Source: Isoptericola croceus
Lineage (GTDB): Bacteria; Actinomycetota; Actinomycetes; Actinomycetales; Cellulomonadaceae
Direction: 5' to 3'
Length of the DNA stretch: 64,000 nt
NCBI RefSeq assembly: GCF_029382255.1
Contig: NZ_JARLLG010000001.1
Coordinates: forward strand, 372,001-436,000
The position numbers were made by a program, and so were the translations under genes. Below are positions 1 through 8,359 of the stretch, in pieces (position 1 is the stretch's first letter; each line of letters starts with the position of its first letter). The notes below the pieces were generated by a model. It had not been told where the DNA came from. It searched no databases and was given only the letters and a program-made list of their open reading frames with translations.

Positions 1-1051
1 GCGGTGTGACCGCCCCGGAGAAGTGCTGCCGGTGGCGACGGGCGTTCCAGCCGACGTAGGCGAACCCGTCCGTCTCCGGGGTGATCGCCATGTCCACCGT
101 CCCCGGCAGCAGCACCGGCTTGGCGAACTCCACCGTCCAGCGGTAGGCGTCGCCGCGCACGTGCCCGACGTCTGCCAGCGCGCGGGCGGCGGTGTACATG
201 CCGTGCGCGATCGCCCGCGGAAACCCGAACGCCTTCGCCGAGAGCGCCGACAGGTGGATCGGGTTGCGGTCACCCGAGACGGCGCCGTAGGCACGCCCGG
301 TGCCGGGCCCGAGCGCCCAGCGCCCCGTCGGCAACGGCGGCAACCACGTCTCTCCCCGCGAAGTAGTACCGGCGGTCGCCGAGTCGTACCCGCGGGGTAC
401 TTCGCCGGCGCCGGAGGTACTACTCCGGGAGCCCGGCAGCTCGAAGCCCTTGGCGAGGTACGTCGAGACGCCCCGCCACAGCGGGTCCGGGTTCCCCTTG
501 GCATCGTCCGGCCGGATCTCCGTCACGAGGTCCACCTGGACGCCGCGCCGATGCGCCCGCAGGTTCTCCGCCCACGCCCGCACCTCGAGCACGTCGCCGA
601 GGCGGACCGGCCCGCGCAGCTCGACGACGTTGCGCAGGTGCACCATGCCGAGCAGCGGCAGCGGGAAGTCGCCGCGCACCATCACGGCGGTGGCCAGCGG
701 GAACACGAGCACGTGCAGGTAGCCCGCGGGCAGCACGTCGCCGACGGGCTCGTGCAGCAGCCGCTGGTACTCGTGCAGGTGCCGGGCGAGGTCGGCGGTC
801 GTGACCCCCGGGACGCGGTACGCGACGTCAGGCAGGGTCAGGAGGTCGCCGCCGGCCGCGTGGTCGGCGGGCCGGTCCGACGCCGTGCGCCCGGTCCCGA
901 TGATCGGCAGCGACGGCAGGGCGCGTCCCGCAGCGATGCGGCCCGACGCCGCGGCGCCGCGTGCGTAGAGGCCCCCGAGCCCCGGGAGGCTCGGCTGGGT
1001 CTCGACGCGGAGTGCCGCCCCGTCGGTGGTCCGCAGCGGTTCGGCGGTCAC
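1..1051 (-). CDS. MaoC-like (R)-hydratase/dehydratase, HtdX-type, 3' end outside window
   Basis: Reading the minus strand from a GTG gives about 350 residues before the window edge. The C-terminal half carries the MaoC hot-dog signature (YGAVSGDRNPIHLS followed by FGFPRAIAHGMYTAAR), which holds the catalytic Asp and His of R-specific enoyl hydratases. The N-terminal half reads as a degenerate hot-dog domain, as in double-hot-dog HtdX/FAS dehydratases. The GTG overlaps the stop of the reductase gene by 4 bp, so the two are translationally coupled. The expected role is dehydration of 3-hydroxyacyl-CoA/ACP next to the reductase. The linker between the two domains contains an unusual palindromic segment. 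The C-terminus lies beyond position 1. Confidence 0.85.
   Translation of the reverse strand, partial: MTAEPLRTTDGAALRVETQPSLPGLGGLYARGAAASGRIAAGRALPSLPIIGTGRTASDRPADHAAGGDLLTLPDVAYRVPGVTTADLARHLHEYQRLLHEPVGDVLPAGYLHVLVFPLATAVMVRGDFPLPLLGMVHLRNVVELRGPVRLGDVLEVRAWAENLRAHRRGVQVDLVTEIRPDDAKGNPDPLWRGVSTYLAKGFELPGSRSSTSGAGEVPRGYDSATAGTTSRGETWLPPLPTGRWALGPGTGRAYGAVSGDRNPIHLSALSAKAFGFPRAIAHGMYTAARALADVGHVRGDAYRWTVEFAKPVLLPGTVDMAITPETDGFAYVGWNARRHRQHFSGAVTP
362..424. repeat. Nested inverted repeats inside the MaoC gene
   Basis: A 9-bp perfect inverted repeat (AGTAGTACC at 362-370, GGTACTACT at 416-424) encloses a second perfect hairpin (GTACCC at 386-391, GGGTAC at 395-400, 3-nt loop). A third partial arm GGTACTTCGC follows the inner hairpin. 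The segment stays in frame and encodes a Ser/Thr/Gly-rich linker between the two hot-dog domains. No other copy was noticed in the window. Confidence 0.6.
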
Positions 1052-2397
1052 TGGCCCACCAGGTGCTGACCGCACACCCGCAGGACCTGGCCGTTGACCC
1101 CGGTCGCGGCCGGGGAGGCGAGGAACGCGATCGCCTCGGCGACGTCCACGGGCCGGCCGCCCTGTGCCAGGGTCGGCAGCCGGCGCGCTACCTCGCGGGT
1201 GGCGAACGGGATCGAGGAGGTCATGTCCGTCTCGATGAAGCCCGGGGCGACGGCGTTCGCCGTGCCGCCCCGCGCCGCCAGCAGCGCCGCCGTCGCGCGG
1301 GTGTGCCCGATGACGCCGGCCTTGGTGAAGGCGTAGTTCGTCTGGCCCTTGTTGCCGGCGATGCCGGAGGTCGAGGCGAGCGAGACGATGTGCAGCCCGT
1401 CCAGGCCGGCGGCGAGCAGCGTGTCGTTGATGCGCAGCTGGGCGGCAAGGTTCACCGCGACCACGGCCTCCCACTGCGCCGGCTTCATGTTGGCGAGCAG
1501 CTTGTCGCGCACGATGCCGGCGTTGTGGACGACGACGTCGAGGCCGCCGTGGCGCTCGCGGGCGTGGGCGAGGATGCGCGTCCCCGCGTCGTCGGCGGTG
1601 ACGTCGAGCTGCAGGGCGGTGCCGCCCACGGAGTTGGCCGTACGGCTGAGACCCTCGCCGGCCGCGGGGACGTCCACGCAGACCACCGTGGCGCCGTCGC
1701 GGGCCAGGGTCTTCGCGATCGCTGCGCCGATGCCGCGGGCGGCCCCGGTGACCACGGCGACCTTGCCCTCCAGCGGGCGGTCGGTCGTCAGGTCGGTCCC
1801 GGCGGCGGTGTCCGCCGGGCCGACGCGCAGGAGCTGACCGTCGACGTACGCGCTCTTGGCCGAGAGGAAGAACCGCAGGGCCGCGAGCGCCGACCTGGCC
1901 TCGACGGCCGCGCCGTCGGTGAGCACGACGCCGTTGGCGGTGGCGCCGGCGCGCAGCTCCTTGGCGAGCGAGCGCAGGAACCCGTCGACGCCGTGGCGGG
2001 TGGCGGCCAGCGTGGGGGAGTCTCCCTCGCCGGGTGCCCGGGAGACGGTCATCACGCGGCCGTTCGGTGCCAGGTGCCGCAGCACCGACCCGGCGGCGAG
2101 GACCGGCTCTGCCAGCTCCGTGGGTTCGGCGGCCTCGGTGAGCACGAGGACGACGGCGCCCCAGCGCACGTCGTCCGTGGGCTGGCGGCGCACGTCGACG
2201 TCCCACTCGAGCAGCGCCTGGGCGAGCGTGTCGGCGGCACCCTTCGAGGCGCCGTCGGACACCACGAGTACGGGGCCGACGGTGAGCGGGTCGCCCGCGC
2301 GGTAGCGGCGCAGGATCGCCGGGCGGGGGAGCCCGAGCTTCTTGGCGAGCGTCTTGGTGACCCCGGAGTTGACGGCCTGGGTGTAGCGGTCGGTCAT
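1048..2397 (-). CDS. fabG: 3-oxoacyl-ACP/CoA reductase, FabG4-type SDR
   Basis: This 449-residue protein has the long FabG4 architecture. An N-terminal flavodoxin-like domain (about 1-200) precedes a classical short-chain dehydrogenase domain. The cofactor motif TGAARGIG lies at 217-224, NAG at 292-294, and the catalytic Ser-Tyr-Lys at about Ser344, Tyr355 and Lys359 (YAFTK). It reduces 3-ketoacyl thioesters with NAD(P)H. A purine-rich ribosome site (GGAAGGAAA) precedes the ATG. It sits 16 bp downstream of the thiolase gene and overlaps the hydratase gene by 4 bp, so the three appear to form one operon. In mycobacteria, FabG4 is encoded next to HtdX and FadA2 in the same order. Confidence 0.92.
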   Translation of the reverse strand: MTDRYTQAVNSGVTKTLAKKLGLPRPAILRRYRAGDPLTVGPVLVVSDGASKGAADTLAQALLEWDVDVRRQPTDDVRWGAVVLVLTEAAEPTELAEPVLAAGSVLRHLAPNGRVMTVSRAPGEGDSPTLAATRHGVDGFLRSLAKELRAGATANGVVLTDGAAVEARSALAALRFFLSAKSAYVDGQLLRVGPADTAAGTDLTTDRPLEGKVAVVTGAARGIGAAIAKTLARDGATVVCVDVPAAGEGLSRTANSVGGTALQLDVTADDAGTRILAHARERHGGLDVVVHNAGIVRDKLLANMKPAQWEAVVAVNLAAQLRINDTLLAAGLDGLHIVSLASTSGIAGNKGQTNYAFTKAGVIGHTRATAALLAARGGTANAVAPGFIETDMTSSIPFATREVARRLPTLAQGGRPVDVAEAIAFLASPAATGVNGQVLRVCGQHLVGQ

Positions 2398-2413
2398 CGG
2401 TTTCCTTCCCGGG

Positions 2414-3751
2414 TCAGACGGACTCGACGACGGCGGTGGCCCCGAGGCCGCCGGCGGCGCAGACGGAGATCAGGGCGCGGGCGGGCTCGCCCGTCTCGGC
2501 GGCACGCTGCGCGACGAGCTTGGCAGCGGTCGCGACGATCCGCCCGCCGGTGGCGGCGAACGGGTGGCCGGCGGCCAGCGACGACCCGTTGACGTTGATC
2601 TTGGTGCGGTCCACGGTGCCGAACGCTCCGGGGAGCCCCAGCTCGTTCTTGCCGTAGTCGGCGTCCTCCCACGCGGCCAGGGTGGTGAGCACCGTCGAGG
2701 CGAAGGCCTCGTGGATCTCGAAGAAGTCGATGTCGTCGAGGGTGAGGCCGTTGCGGGCGAGCAGCCGGGGCACGGCGTGCACCGGGGCCATGAGCAGGCC
2801 CTCGTGGCCGTGCACGAAGTCCACCGCTGCCGTCTCGGCGTCGACGACCCGGGCGAGGACGGGCAGGTCGTGGGACTCGGCCCACTCGCGCGAGCCGAGC
2901 AGCACGGTCGAGGCGCCGTCGGTCAGCGGGGTGGAGTTCCCGGCCGTCATCGTGGCGGGGGCCTCGAGCGACCGGCCGAAGACCGGCTTGAGGCTCGCGA
3001 GCTTCTCCAGCGAGGTGTCCGCGCGCAGGTTGTCGTCGCGGGTCAGGCCGCGGAACGGCGTGACCAGGTCGTCGAAGAACCCGGACTCCCACGCGGCGGC
3101 GAGGTGCTGGTGGCTGGCGAGGGCGATCTCGTCCTGCGCCTCGCGGGCGATGCCCCAGCGGGCGGTGGTGATGGCCTGGTGCTCGCCCATCGACAGCCCG
3201 GTGCGGGGTTCGTCGGTGGCCGGGACGAGCGGCTTGAGGTCGCCGGGCCGGATCGCGGCGAGCGCCTTGGCGCGCGCCTGCCAGGTCTTGGCGTGCTGGA
3301 CCTCGAGCAGCGCGCGGCGCAGGCCCTCGCTGACGGCGATCGGCGCGTCGGAGACCGTGTCGCTGCCGCCGGCGACCCCGGACTCGATCTGGCCGAGGCG
3401 GATCTTGTTCGCGACGTTGATGGTCGCCTCGAGGCCGGTGGCGCAGGCCTGCTGGAGGTCGAACGCCGGCGTGGCCGGCGACAGGGAGGAGCCGAGCACG
3501 GACTCCCGGACCAGGTTGAAGTCGCGGGAGTGCTTGAGCACCGCGCCGCCGACCGCCTCGCCCAGGCGCTCGCCCTGCAGCCCGAACCGGGCGACGAGGC
3601 CTTCGAGGGCGGCGGTGAACATCTCCTGGTTGGAGGCGTCGGCGTACTTCTTGCCGGCGCGGGAGAACGGGACGCGGTTGCCCCCGACGACGACGGCGTC
3701 GCGGACGCCCTGTCGGTCGGCGGCTGCGCTGGTCTTCTGGCGAGTAGCCAC
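2414..3751 (-). CDS. fadA: Acetyl-CoA C-acyltransferase (thiolase), FadA2-like
   Basis: A 445-residue thiolase. The nucleophile is Cys103 in QQACATGLEA, and the acid/base residues are His347 (IHEAFA), His396 (AGHPFA) and Cys431 (CAAGGLG), all at the expected spacing. The chosen start is a GTG giving VATRQK, preceded by AAGGAAG. An ATG 35 codons further upstream would run through the palindromic operator and into the divergent regulator gene, so I reject it. It catalyses thiolytic cleavage or condensation of 3-ketoacyl-CoA. It is the first gene of the reductase/hydratase operon and is probably controlled by the adjacent TetR protein. Confidence 0.92.
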   Translation of the reverse strand: MATRQKTSAAADRQGVRDAVVVGGNRVPFSRAGKKYADASNQEMFTAALEGLVARFGLQGERLGEAVGGAVLKHSRDFNLVRESVLGSSLSPATPAFDLQQACATGLEATINVANKIRLGQIESGVAGGSDTVSDAPIAVSEGLRRALLEVQHAKTWQARAKALAAIRPGDLKPLVPATDEPRTGLSMGEHQAITTARWGIAREAQDEIALASHQHLAAAWESGFFDDLVTPFRGLTRDDNLRADTSLEKLASLKPVFGRSLEAPATMTAGNSTPLTDGASTVLLGSREWAESHDLPVLARVVDAETAAVDFVHGHEGLLMAPVHAVPRLLARNGLTLDDIDFFEIHEAFASTVLTTLAAWEDADYGKNELGLPGAFGTVDRTKINVNGSSLAAGHPFAATGGRIVATAAKLVAQRAAETGEPARALISVCAAGGLGATAVVESV

Positions 3752-3783
3752 TGCGTGCTTCCTTACACTCCGACGGTACAGAT

Positions 3784-3828
3784 GAGACTCACAGTACCTG
3801 ATACTCTGAGTCTCGTGAGACGAGTCAC
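3784..3828. promoter_or_regulatory. Palindromic operator between thiolase and TetR genes
   Basis: The 89-bp divergent intergenic region holds a perfect 8-bp inverted repeat, GAGACTCA (3784-3791) and TGAGTCTC (3807-3814). Inside it is an imperfect 10-bp dyad (ACTCACAGTA / TACTCTGAGT). A further GAGAC/GAGTCA element follows at about 3817-3827. Placement between a TetR gene and its likely targets suggests autoregulation and control of both transcription units. Binding by this regulator is inferred. Confidence 0.6.
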
Positions 3829-3840
3829 AGGGGGTGACCG

Positions 3841-4575
3841 ATGACGGTCGCAGCACAGGGAGGCCCGCAAGGTCCCGCCGGCGCGAGGCCTGACGGCCGA
3901 TCGACCCGCTGGGACGATCATCGCGCCCAACGGCGGACCTCGCTCGTGCGGGACGCCCGCCGCGCGATCCACGAGCTCGGGCCCGGCGCGTCGATGGACG
4001 AGATCGCGGCCGTCGCCGGTACCTCCAAGTCGATCTTCTACCGGTACTTCGACGACAAGGCGGGCCTGCGGCTCGCCGTCGCCGAGGCCGTGGTGGCGGG
4101 CATGCACCGCAAGCTCGCCGAGGCGGCCCACGAGGCGCCGACCCCCCACTCCGCCCTGCGGGCGATGGTGCGGGTCTACCTGCAGACCATCGAGCGCTCG
4201 CCCCACGTCTACTGGTTCGTCACCCGTACGGCCATCGGCGGCAACGGGCCCGACGACGGCGCCTCCGGACCGGTCGAGGCGCTCGGCGCCTACCTGGACT
4301 CGGTCATCACGCTCGTCGCCGAGCCCGCCGCGCAGGCCGCGGGCGTCCCGGCGCGGTCGGCGGCCGCCTGGGCGGCCGGCGCCGTCGGCTTCGTGCGTGG
4401 CACCGGCGAGTGGTGGCTCGGCCACACGCTCACCGCTGGCCTGACGCGTGAGGAGCTCACCGACCAGATCACCACCTGGCTCTGGACCGGGCCGGTCGGC
4501 GTGCTGCACCACGGCGCGACCGGCGGGCCCGCGGACCCCCCGGACACCCCCACCACCGAGAAGCAGGAGTCCTGA
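3841..4575 (+). CDS. TetR-family transcriptional regulator of fatty-acid genes
   Basis: A 244-residue protein with an N-terminal TetR helix-turn-helix at about 30-80 (SMDEIAAVAGTSKSIFYRYF), followed by an all-helical ligand domain. The ATG is preceded by GGGGGTGACC. Its stop overlaps the ATG of the downstream acyl-CoA oxidase-like gene (TGATG), so the two are co-translated. Divergence from the thiolase operon across a palindromic region suggests an acyl-CoA-responsive repressor. The ligand is not evident from sequence. Confidence 0.88.
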   Translation: MTVAAQGGPQGPAGARPDGRSTRWDDHRAQRRTSLVRDARRAIHELGPGASMDEIAAVAGTSKSIFYRYFDDKAGLRLAVAEAVVAGMHRKLAEAAHEAPTPHSALRAMVRVYLQTIERSPHVYWFVTRTAIGGNGPDDGASGPVEALGAYLDSVITLVAEPAAQAAGVPARSAAAWAAGAVGFVRGTGEWWLGHTLTAGLTREELTDQITTWLWTGPVGVLHHGATGGPADPPDTPTTEKQES

Positions 4576-6686
4576 TGACGACGACGTCCGACCGCCCCGC
4601 GGCCGACCACGGCAGCACCACCTCGGCCAGCACCCCCTCCGCGAGCGGCACCGGCGGCCGCATCGACGTCGACGGGCTGTCCGAGCTGCTGCTGGGCCGT
4701 TGGCCCGAGCACCGCCGTGCGGCCCGTGCCCGCGCCGGGGACCCGCGCTTCCACAAGGACGAGACGCTGACCCCGGCCGAGCACCGCGAGCGGACCCTCG
4801 AGCAGATGCGCGAGATGGTCGCCGAGGAGGGCAAGATCTCCTGGCTGGCCTTCCCCGAGCGGATGGGGGGCCTCGACCAGCCCGGCGCGAACCTCGCCTG
4901 CTTCTCCGAGCTGGTCGCGGCCGACCCGTCGCTGCAGATCAAGGCCGGCGTCCAGTGGGGCCTGTTCGGTGCGGCGATCCTGCACCTGGGCACCCCCGAG
5001 CAGCAGGACCGGCTGCTCCCGGCCGCGATGGACCTCACGGTCCCCGGGGCCTTCGCCATGACGGAGACGGGGCACGGCTCCGACGTCGCCTCGATCGGCA
5101 CCACGGCGACCTACGACCCCGAGACGGAGGAGTTCGTCCTCGACACGCCGTTCCGGGGCGCCTGGAAGGACTATCTCGGCAACGCGGCCCAGCACGCCAC
5201 CGCCGCCACGGTCTTCGCCCAGCTCATCACCGGCGGCGTGGACCACGGTGTGCACTGCTTCTACGTGCCGATCCGTGAGACCAACCCGGACGGGACCGCC
5301 GGCCCCTTCCTGCCCGGCGTGGGCGGCGAGGACGACGGCCTCAAGGGCGGCCTGCGCGGCATCGACAACGGCCGGCTCCACTTCTCCGGCGTCCGCGTCC
5401 CGCGCACCGACCTGCTGGCCCGCTACGGCTCCGTGGCTCCGGACGGCACCTACTCGTCCCCGATCGACAGCCCCGGCCGACGCTTCTTCACCATGCTGGG
5501 CTCGCTCGTCCAGGGTCGCGTCTCCCTCGACGGGTCAGCCGTCAACGCGGCCAAGATCGGCCTGGCGATCGCGGTGAAGTACGGCGCCGAGCGTCGCCAG
5601 TTCGCCGGCCCCGGGGTCGACGAGATGGTGGTCCTGGACTACGCGACGCACCGCCGCCGGCTGTTCCCCCGTATCGCGGAGGCCTACGCCGGGCACTTCG
5701 CCAACGAGCGTCTGCTCGACCTGTTCGACGACGTCTTCTCGGGCGAGCACGACACCCCGGAGAACCGCGAGGACCTGGAGACGACGGCGGCAGCCCTGAA
5801 GTCGACGTCGACGGCGTTCGCGCTCGACACGCTGCAGGAGTGCCGCGAGGCCTGCGGGGGCGCCGGGTTCCTCACCGAGAACCGCATCACGTCGCTGCGC
5901 GCCGACCTCGACGTCTACGCGACCTTCGAGGGTGACAACACGGTGCTGCAGCAGCTCGTCGCCAAGCGGCTCGTGGGTGACTACGGCCGTGAGCTCAAGG
6001 GCGCCACGAGGACACCGACGGGCATGGCGCGGTTCGTCGTGGAGCGGACCACGGACGCGGCGCTGCACCGCACGGGCCTGCGCCGTGTCACCCAGGCGCT
6101 CGCCGACATCGGCGACCCGCGGCGTGCGGCCGGCCACCTGCGCGACGCCGAGACCCAGCGCGAGCTGCTCGCCGACCGGGTCGCGACGATGGTCGAGGAG
6201 GTCGCCCTGGCACTGCGGCCCGCGCAGAAGGCCGCTCCCGCGGAGGCGGCCCGCATCCTGGACCAGAACCAGGTGGCGCTCGTCGAGGCTGCGAAGGCGC
6301 ACGCCGACCTGCTGCGTTGGGAGGCGTTCACCGACGGGCTGACCTCGATCGAGGACGCGGCCACCCGCCAGGTGATGACCTGGGTGCGTGACGTCTTCGG
6401 GCTGACGGTCATCGAGCGGAACCTCACGTGGTACCTGCTGCACGGTCGGCTCTCCGACCAGCGGGCTCGCACCGTCACCGGCTACGTGGACCGGCTGCTG
6501 CTGCGCCTGCGGCCGCACGCCGTGGACCTGGTCGACGCCTGGGGCTTCGGGCAGGAGCACCTGCGGGCCAAGATCGCCTCGGGTGCGGAGGCCGAGCGGC
6601 AGGACGAGGCCCGGGCGTACTACGCGGCGCGGCGCGCGAGCGGAGCCGCGCCGGTGAGCGAGAAGGCCCTCAAGAAGAAGCACTGA
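4575..6686 (+). CDS. Acyl-CoA oxidase/dehydrogenase-family flavoenzyme (ACOX architecture)
   Basis: At 703 residues this is longer than a typical acyl-CoA dehydrogenase and matches the acyl-CoA oxidase layout. It has an N-terminal helical domain, a middle beta domain with TETGHGSD at 163-170, an FAD-binding motif CREACGGAGF at 423-432, and a catalytic glutamate, Glu452, in YATFEGDN. An ACOX-type C-terminal helical domain follows. It catalyses alpha,beta-desaturation of acyl-CoA. Whether O2 or an electron-transfer flavoprotein is the acceptor cannot be read from sequence. It is coupled to the TetR gene and complements the divergent thiolase, reductase and hydratase to complete a beta-oxidation-like set. 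The first 30 residues are low-complexity. Confidence 0.85.
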   Translation: MTTTSDRPAADHGSTTSASTPSASGTGGRIDVDGLSELLLGRWPEHRRAARARAGDPRFHKDETLTPAEHRERTLEQMREMVAEEGKISWLAFPERMGGLDQPGANLACFSELVAADPSLQIKAGVQWGLFGAAILHLGTPEQQDRLLPAAMDLTVPGAFAMTETGHGSDVASIGTTATYDPETEEFVLDTPFRGAWKDYLGNAAQHATAATVFAQLITGGVDHGVHCFYVPIRETNPDGTAGPFLPGVGGEDDGLKGGLRGIDNGRLHFSGVRVPRTDLLARYGSVAPDGTYSSPIDSPGRRFFTMLGSLVQGRVSLDGSAVNAAKIGLAIAVKYGAERRQFAGPGVDEMVVLDYATHRRRLFPRIAEAYAGHFANERLLDLFDDVFSGEHDTPENREDLETTAAALKSTSTAFALDTLQECREACGGAGFLTENRITSLRADLDVYATFEGDNTVLQQLVAKRLVGDYGRELKGATRTPTGMARFVVERTTDAALHRTGLRRVTQALADIGDPRRAAGHLRDAETQRELLADRVATMVEEVALALRPAQKAAPAEAARILDQNQVALVEAAKAHADLLRWEAFTDGLTSIEDAATRQVMTWVRDVFGLTVIERNLTWYLLHGRLSDQRARTVTGYVDRLLLRLRPHAVDLVDAWGFGQEHLRAKIASGAEAERQDEARAYYAARRASGAAPVSEKALKKKH

Positions 6687-6712
6687 GGCGCGGGGCTCGC
6701 CCCCGCGGCCTC
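6685..6712. terminator. Hairpin terminator between convergent genes
   Basis: GCGGGG (6690-6695) pairs with CCCCGC (6701-6706). GAGGC outside it pairs with GCCTC, with one bulged G. It starts one base before the end of the oxidase stop codon and faces the end of a convergent small gene, so it could serve both strands. Confidence 0.55.
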
Positions 6713-7028
6713 AGGCGGCGACGGGTACGGCCTGACCGGCCGTGCTCGGGTCGTGGCCGGCGCCCGGGTGCACCAGGGCGTCCTCTGTCGCGGACGCGGT
6801 CTCCAGGTCCTCCGTCGAGACCTCTCGCAGGGGGAGCCCGAGCGTGACCGTGGCGGGGCGTGCCCGGGGGCGTGGCGGAGGCGTCATCATCGCGACCCCG
6901 AGGGTCCCGGCCCCGCCGACCGTGATCGCCAGCAGCGCCAGCACCGTCCATCCGAGAGCGATCGCCGAACCGAGCAGCAACCCGTCGCCGATGGCGACGG
7001 CGCTCCCCGCGAGCAGCACCCGTCTCAT
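6711..7028 (-). CDS. Small membrane protein of unknown function (105 aa)
   Basis: Starting at an ATG with a strong GGAGGTG ribosome site, the product is 105 residues. Two hydrophobic helices (about residues 5-50) precede a Pro/Arg-rich stretch and an acidic, disordered tail. An upstream in-frame ATG 17 codons earlier lacks a ribosome site. I do not recognise the family. It is monocistronic, convergent with the acyl-CoA oxidase gene. Confidence 0.6.
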   Translation of the reverse strand: MRRVLLAGSAVAIGDGLLLGSAIALGWTVLALLAITVGGAGTLGVAMMTPPPRPRARPATVTLGLPLREVSTEDLETASATEDALVHPGAGHDPSTAGQAVPVAA

Positions 7029-7185
7029 GTCCCCACCTCCACGGTCCGCCTCATCCGTGCCCTTCCCAGGACACGACATCTGTGGGGTGGGCGCATCCGC
7101 TGGAGGTGGTGTGCCGGGTCACAACTCGATACCAACCCGGGTGAGACCTCAGAAGGACCTCAGGACGGTGTGAAGGTCGGGCGCT

Positions 7186-7659
7186 TCACGCGTGCGAGTG
7201 GCGGCCGGTCAGGCTGTGGCCGAGCAGCAACGGCGACGGCGCGGGGCTGGCCTGGCGGTGCACCTCACCGGCGAGCCGCAGCGCGAGCTCGAAGCGGACG
7301 GGTGCCACGGCGTCGGCGCTGAGCCGGCCGCCGAGCTGCGGGTGGGGGATGAACGCCAGCACCTCGTCGTCCTGGGGAACCACTCCGCGCCGGGCGGCCT
7401 CGACGGCGAGGTCCGCGAGCAGCAGGTCGCTGCGGCCGTCGGGGGACTCGAGCTCGGCCGTGAGCTCGACCGCGTTCGTCCAGCGCAGCTCGAACGTGCC
7501 CTCCACGGTGTCCAGGAACCACCATCCCTCGAGGGACTCGAAGAACACGTCGCCGAACAGGGTCGCGAACTGGGGCGTCTTGCCGTGGATGCCCAGCCAC
7601 GACCAGGACGCCAGCCCGTAGGCGAAGGCGCTGGGGGTGAATGGTCGGAGGAGGTCCAC
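7186..7659 (-). CDS. DUF1851 / Tdi1-like immunity-domain protein
   Basis: The conserved core (FATLFGDVFFESLEGWWFLD, then an acidic segment ending in FIPHPQLGGRL) resembles the DUF1851 domain, found in T6SS immunity protein Tdi1 and related cytosolic proteins. The start is uncertain. A GTG gives 157 residues; an upstream ATG at 7731 would add 24 unusual residues. No toxin, effector or secretion gene is adjacent, so an immunity role is not supported by context. Family assignment is by eye. Confidence 0.5.
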   Translation of the reverse strand: MDLLRPFTPSAFAYGLASWSWLGIHGKTPQFATLFGDVFFESLEGWWFLDTVEGTFELRWTNAVELTAELESPDGRSDLLLADLAVEAARRGVVPQDDEVLAFIPHPQLGGRLSADAVAPVRFELALRLAGEVHRQASPAPSPLLLGHSLTGRHSHA

Positions 7660-7813
7660 GAGCGCATCAAAGCACGGTGCAGGGCGCAGGAAAACCCTCC
7701 CGCCGAATGAACAAGATGTGACCCGCTTCACGGGTGGAAGTCACATGGTCCAAGGGTTGTTCAAGGTGCGATCCGCGGGGAACCGGTGCGCGGTCCGGCG
7801 CGTTGTCACCGGC

Positions 7814-8359
7814 ATGAGCCTGTCCGACCTGTCGCCCGCCACCCTTCCCGAGGCCGCGCCGGCGCGCGTCGACCTGCGTTCCGTCGCCCTCAGCGGGGTC
7901 GCCACCTTCGCGTGGTACGCGGTCCCTGATCTCGTCCGGCCACGGTGGGCGCGCGCGCTCGCCAAGACCGCGGTGCTCACCACGGCTGTCGCTCTCGCGC
8001 TCGCGACGACGAGGGAGGGCGAGGAGGCTCGCGGCGCCCTCCGTGAGGTCCAGGACCAGGTGCGCGGCGCCGTCGACCAGGCCGACGAGCAGGTCCTCGA
8101 CCAGGCGTCGGCTGCCGTCGAGCCCGGTACCGGACGCGCGGTCGCGGCAGGTGCCGCCCTCGTGGGCGGGCTGGCACTCGCCGGCACCGTCGCGGTGCTG
8201 GGGGAGCGGTGGGCGTATCGCACCGGTGAGCGCCTGGGCGAGCGTGGCCTGCGTGCCCCGCACTCGACCGTGGGGCTGGTGCTCGGGGCGGCCGCAGCAG
8301 GGCTGGCCGCGGTCGAGGGGCCGCTCAGCGCAGGGCGATCCAGATCAGCAGCTGCGTGA
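7814..8359 (+). CDS. Hypothetical membrane-associated protein (181 aa)
   Basis: From the ATG giving MSLSDLSPAT the product has 181 residues. A hydrophobic segment lies near 40-60 (AKTAVLTTAVALALA), then a charged amphipathic region (about 65-95), then two more hydrophobic stretches near 105-125 and 150-165. I do not recognise a family. Longer in-frame starts exist upstream but would overlap the divergent DUF1851-like gene. The 3' end overlaps the convergent prenyltransferase gene by 35 bp. Confidence 0.5.
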   Translation: MSLSDLSPATLPEAAPARVDLRSVALSGVATFAWYAVPDLVRPRWARALAKTAVLTTAVALALATTREGEEARGALREVQDQVRGAVDQADEQVLDQASAAVEPGTGRAVAAGAALVGGLALAGTVAVLGERWAYRTGERLGERGLRAPHSTVGLVLGAAAAGLAAVEGPLSAGRSRSAAA

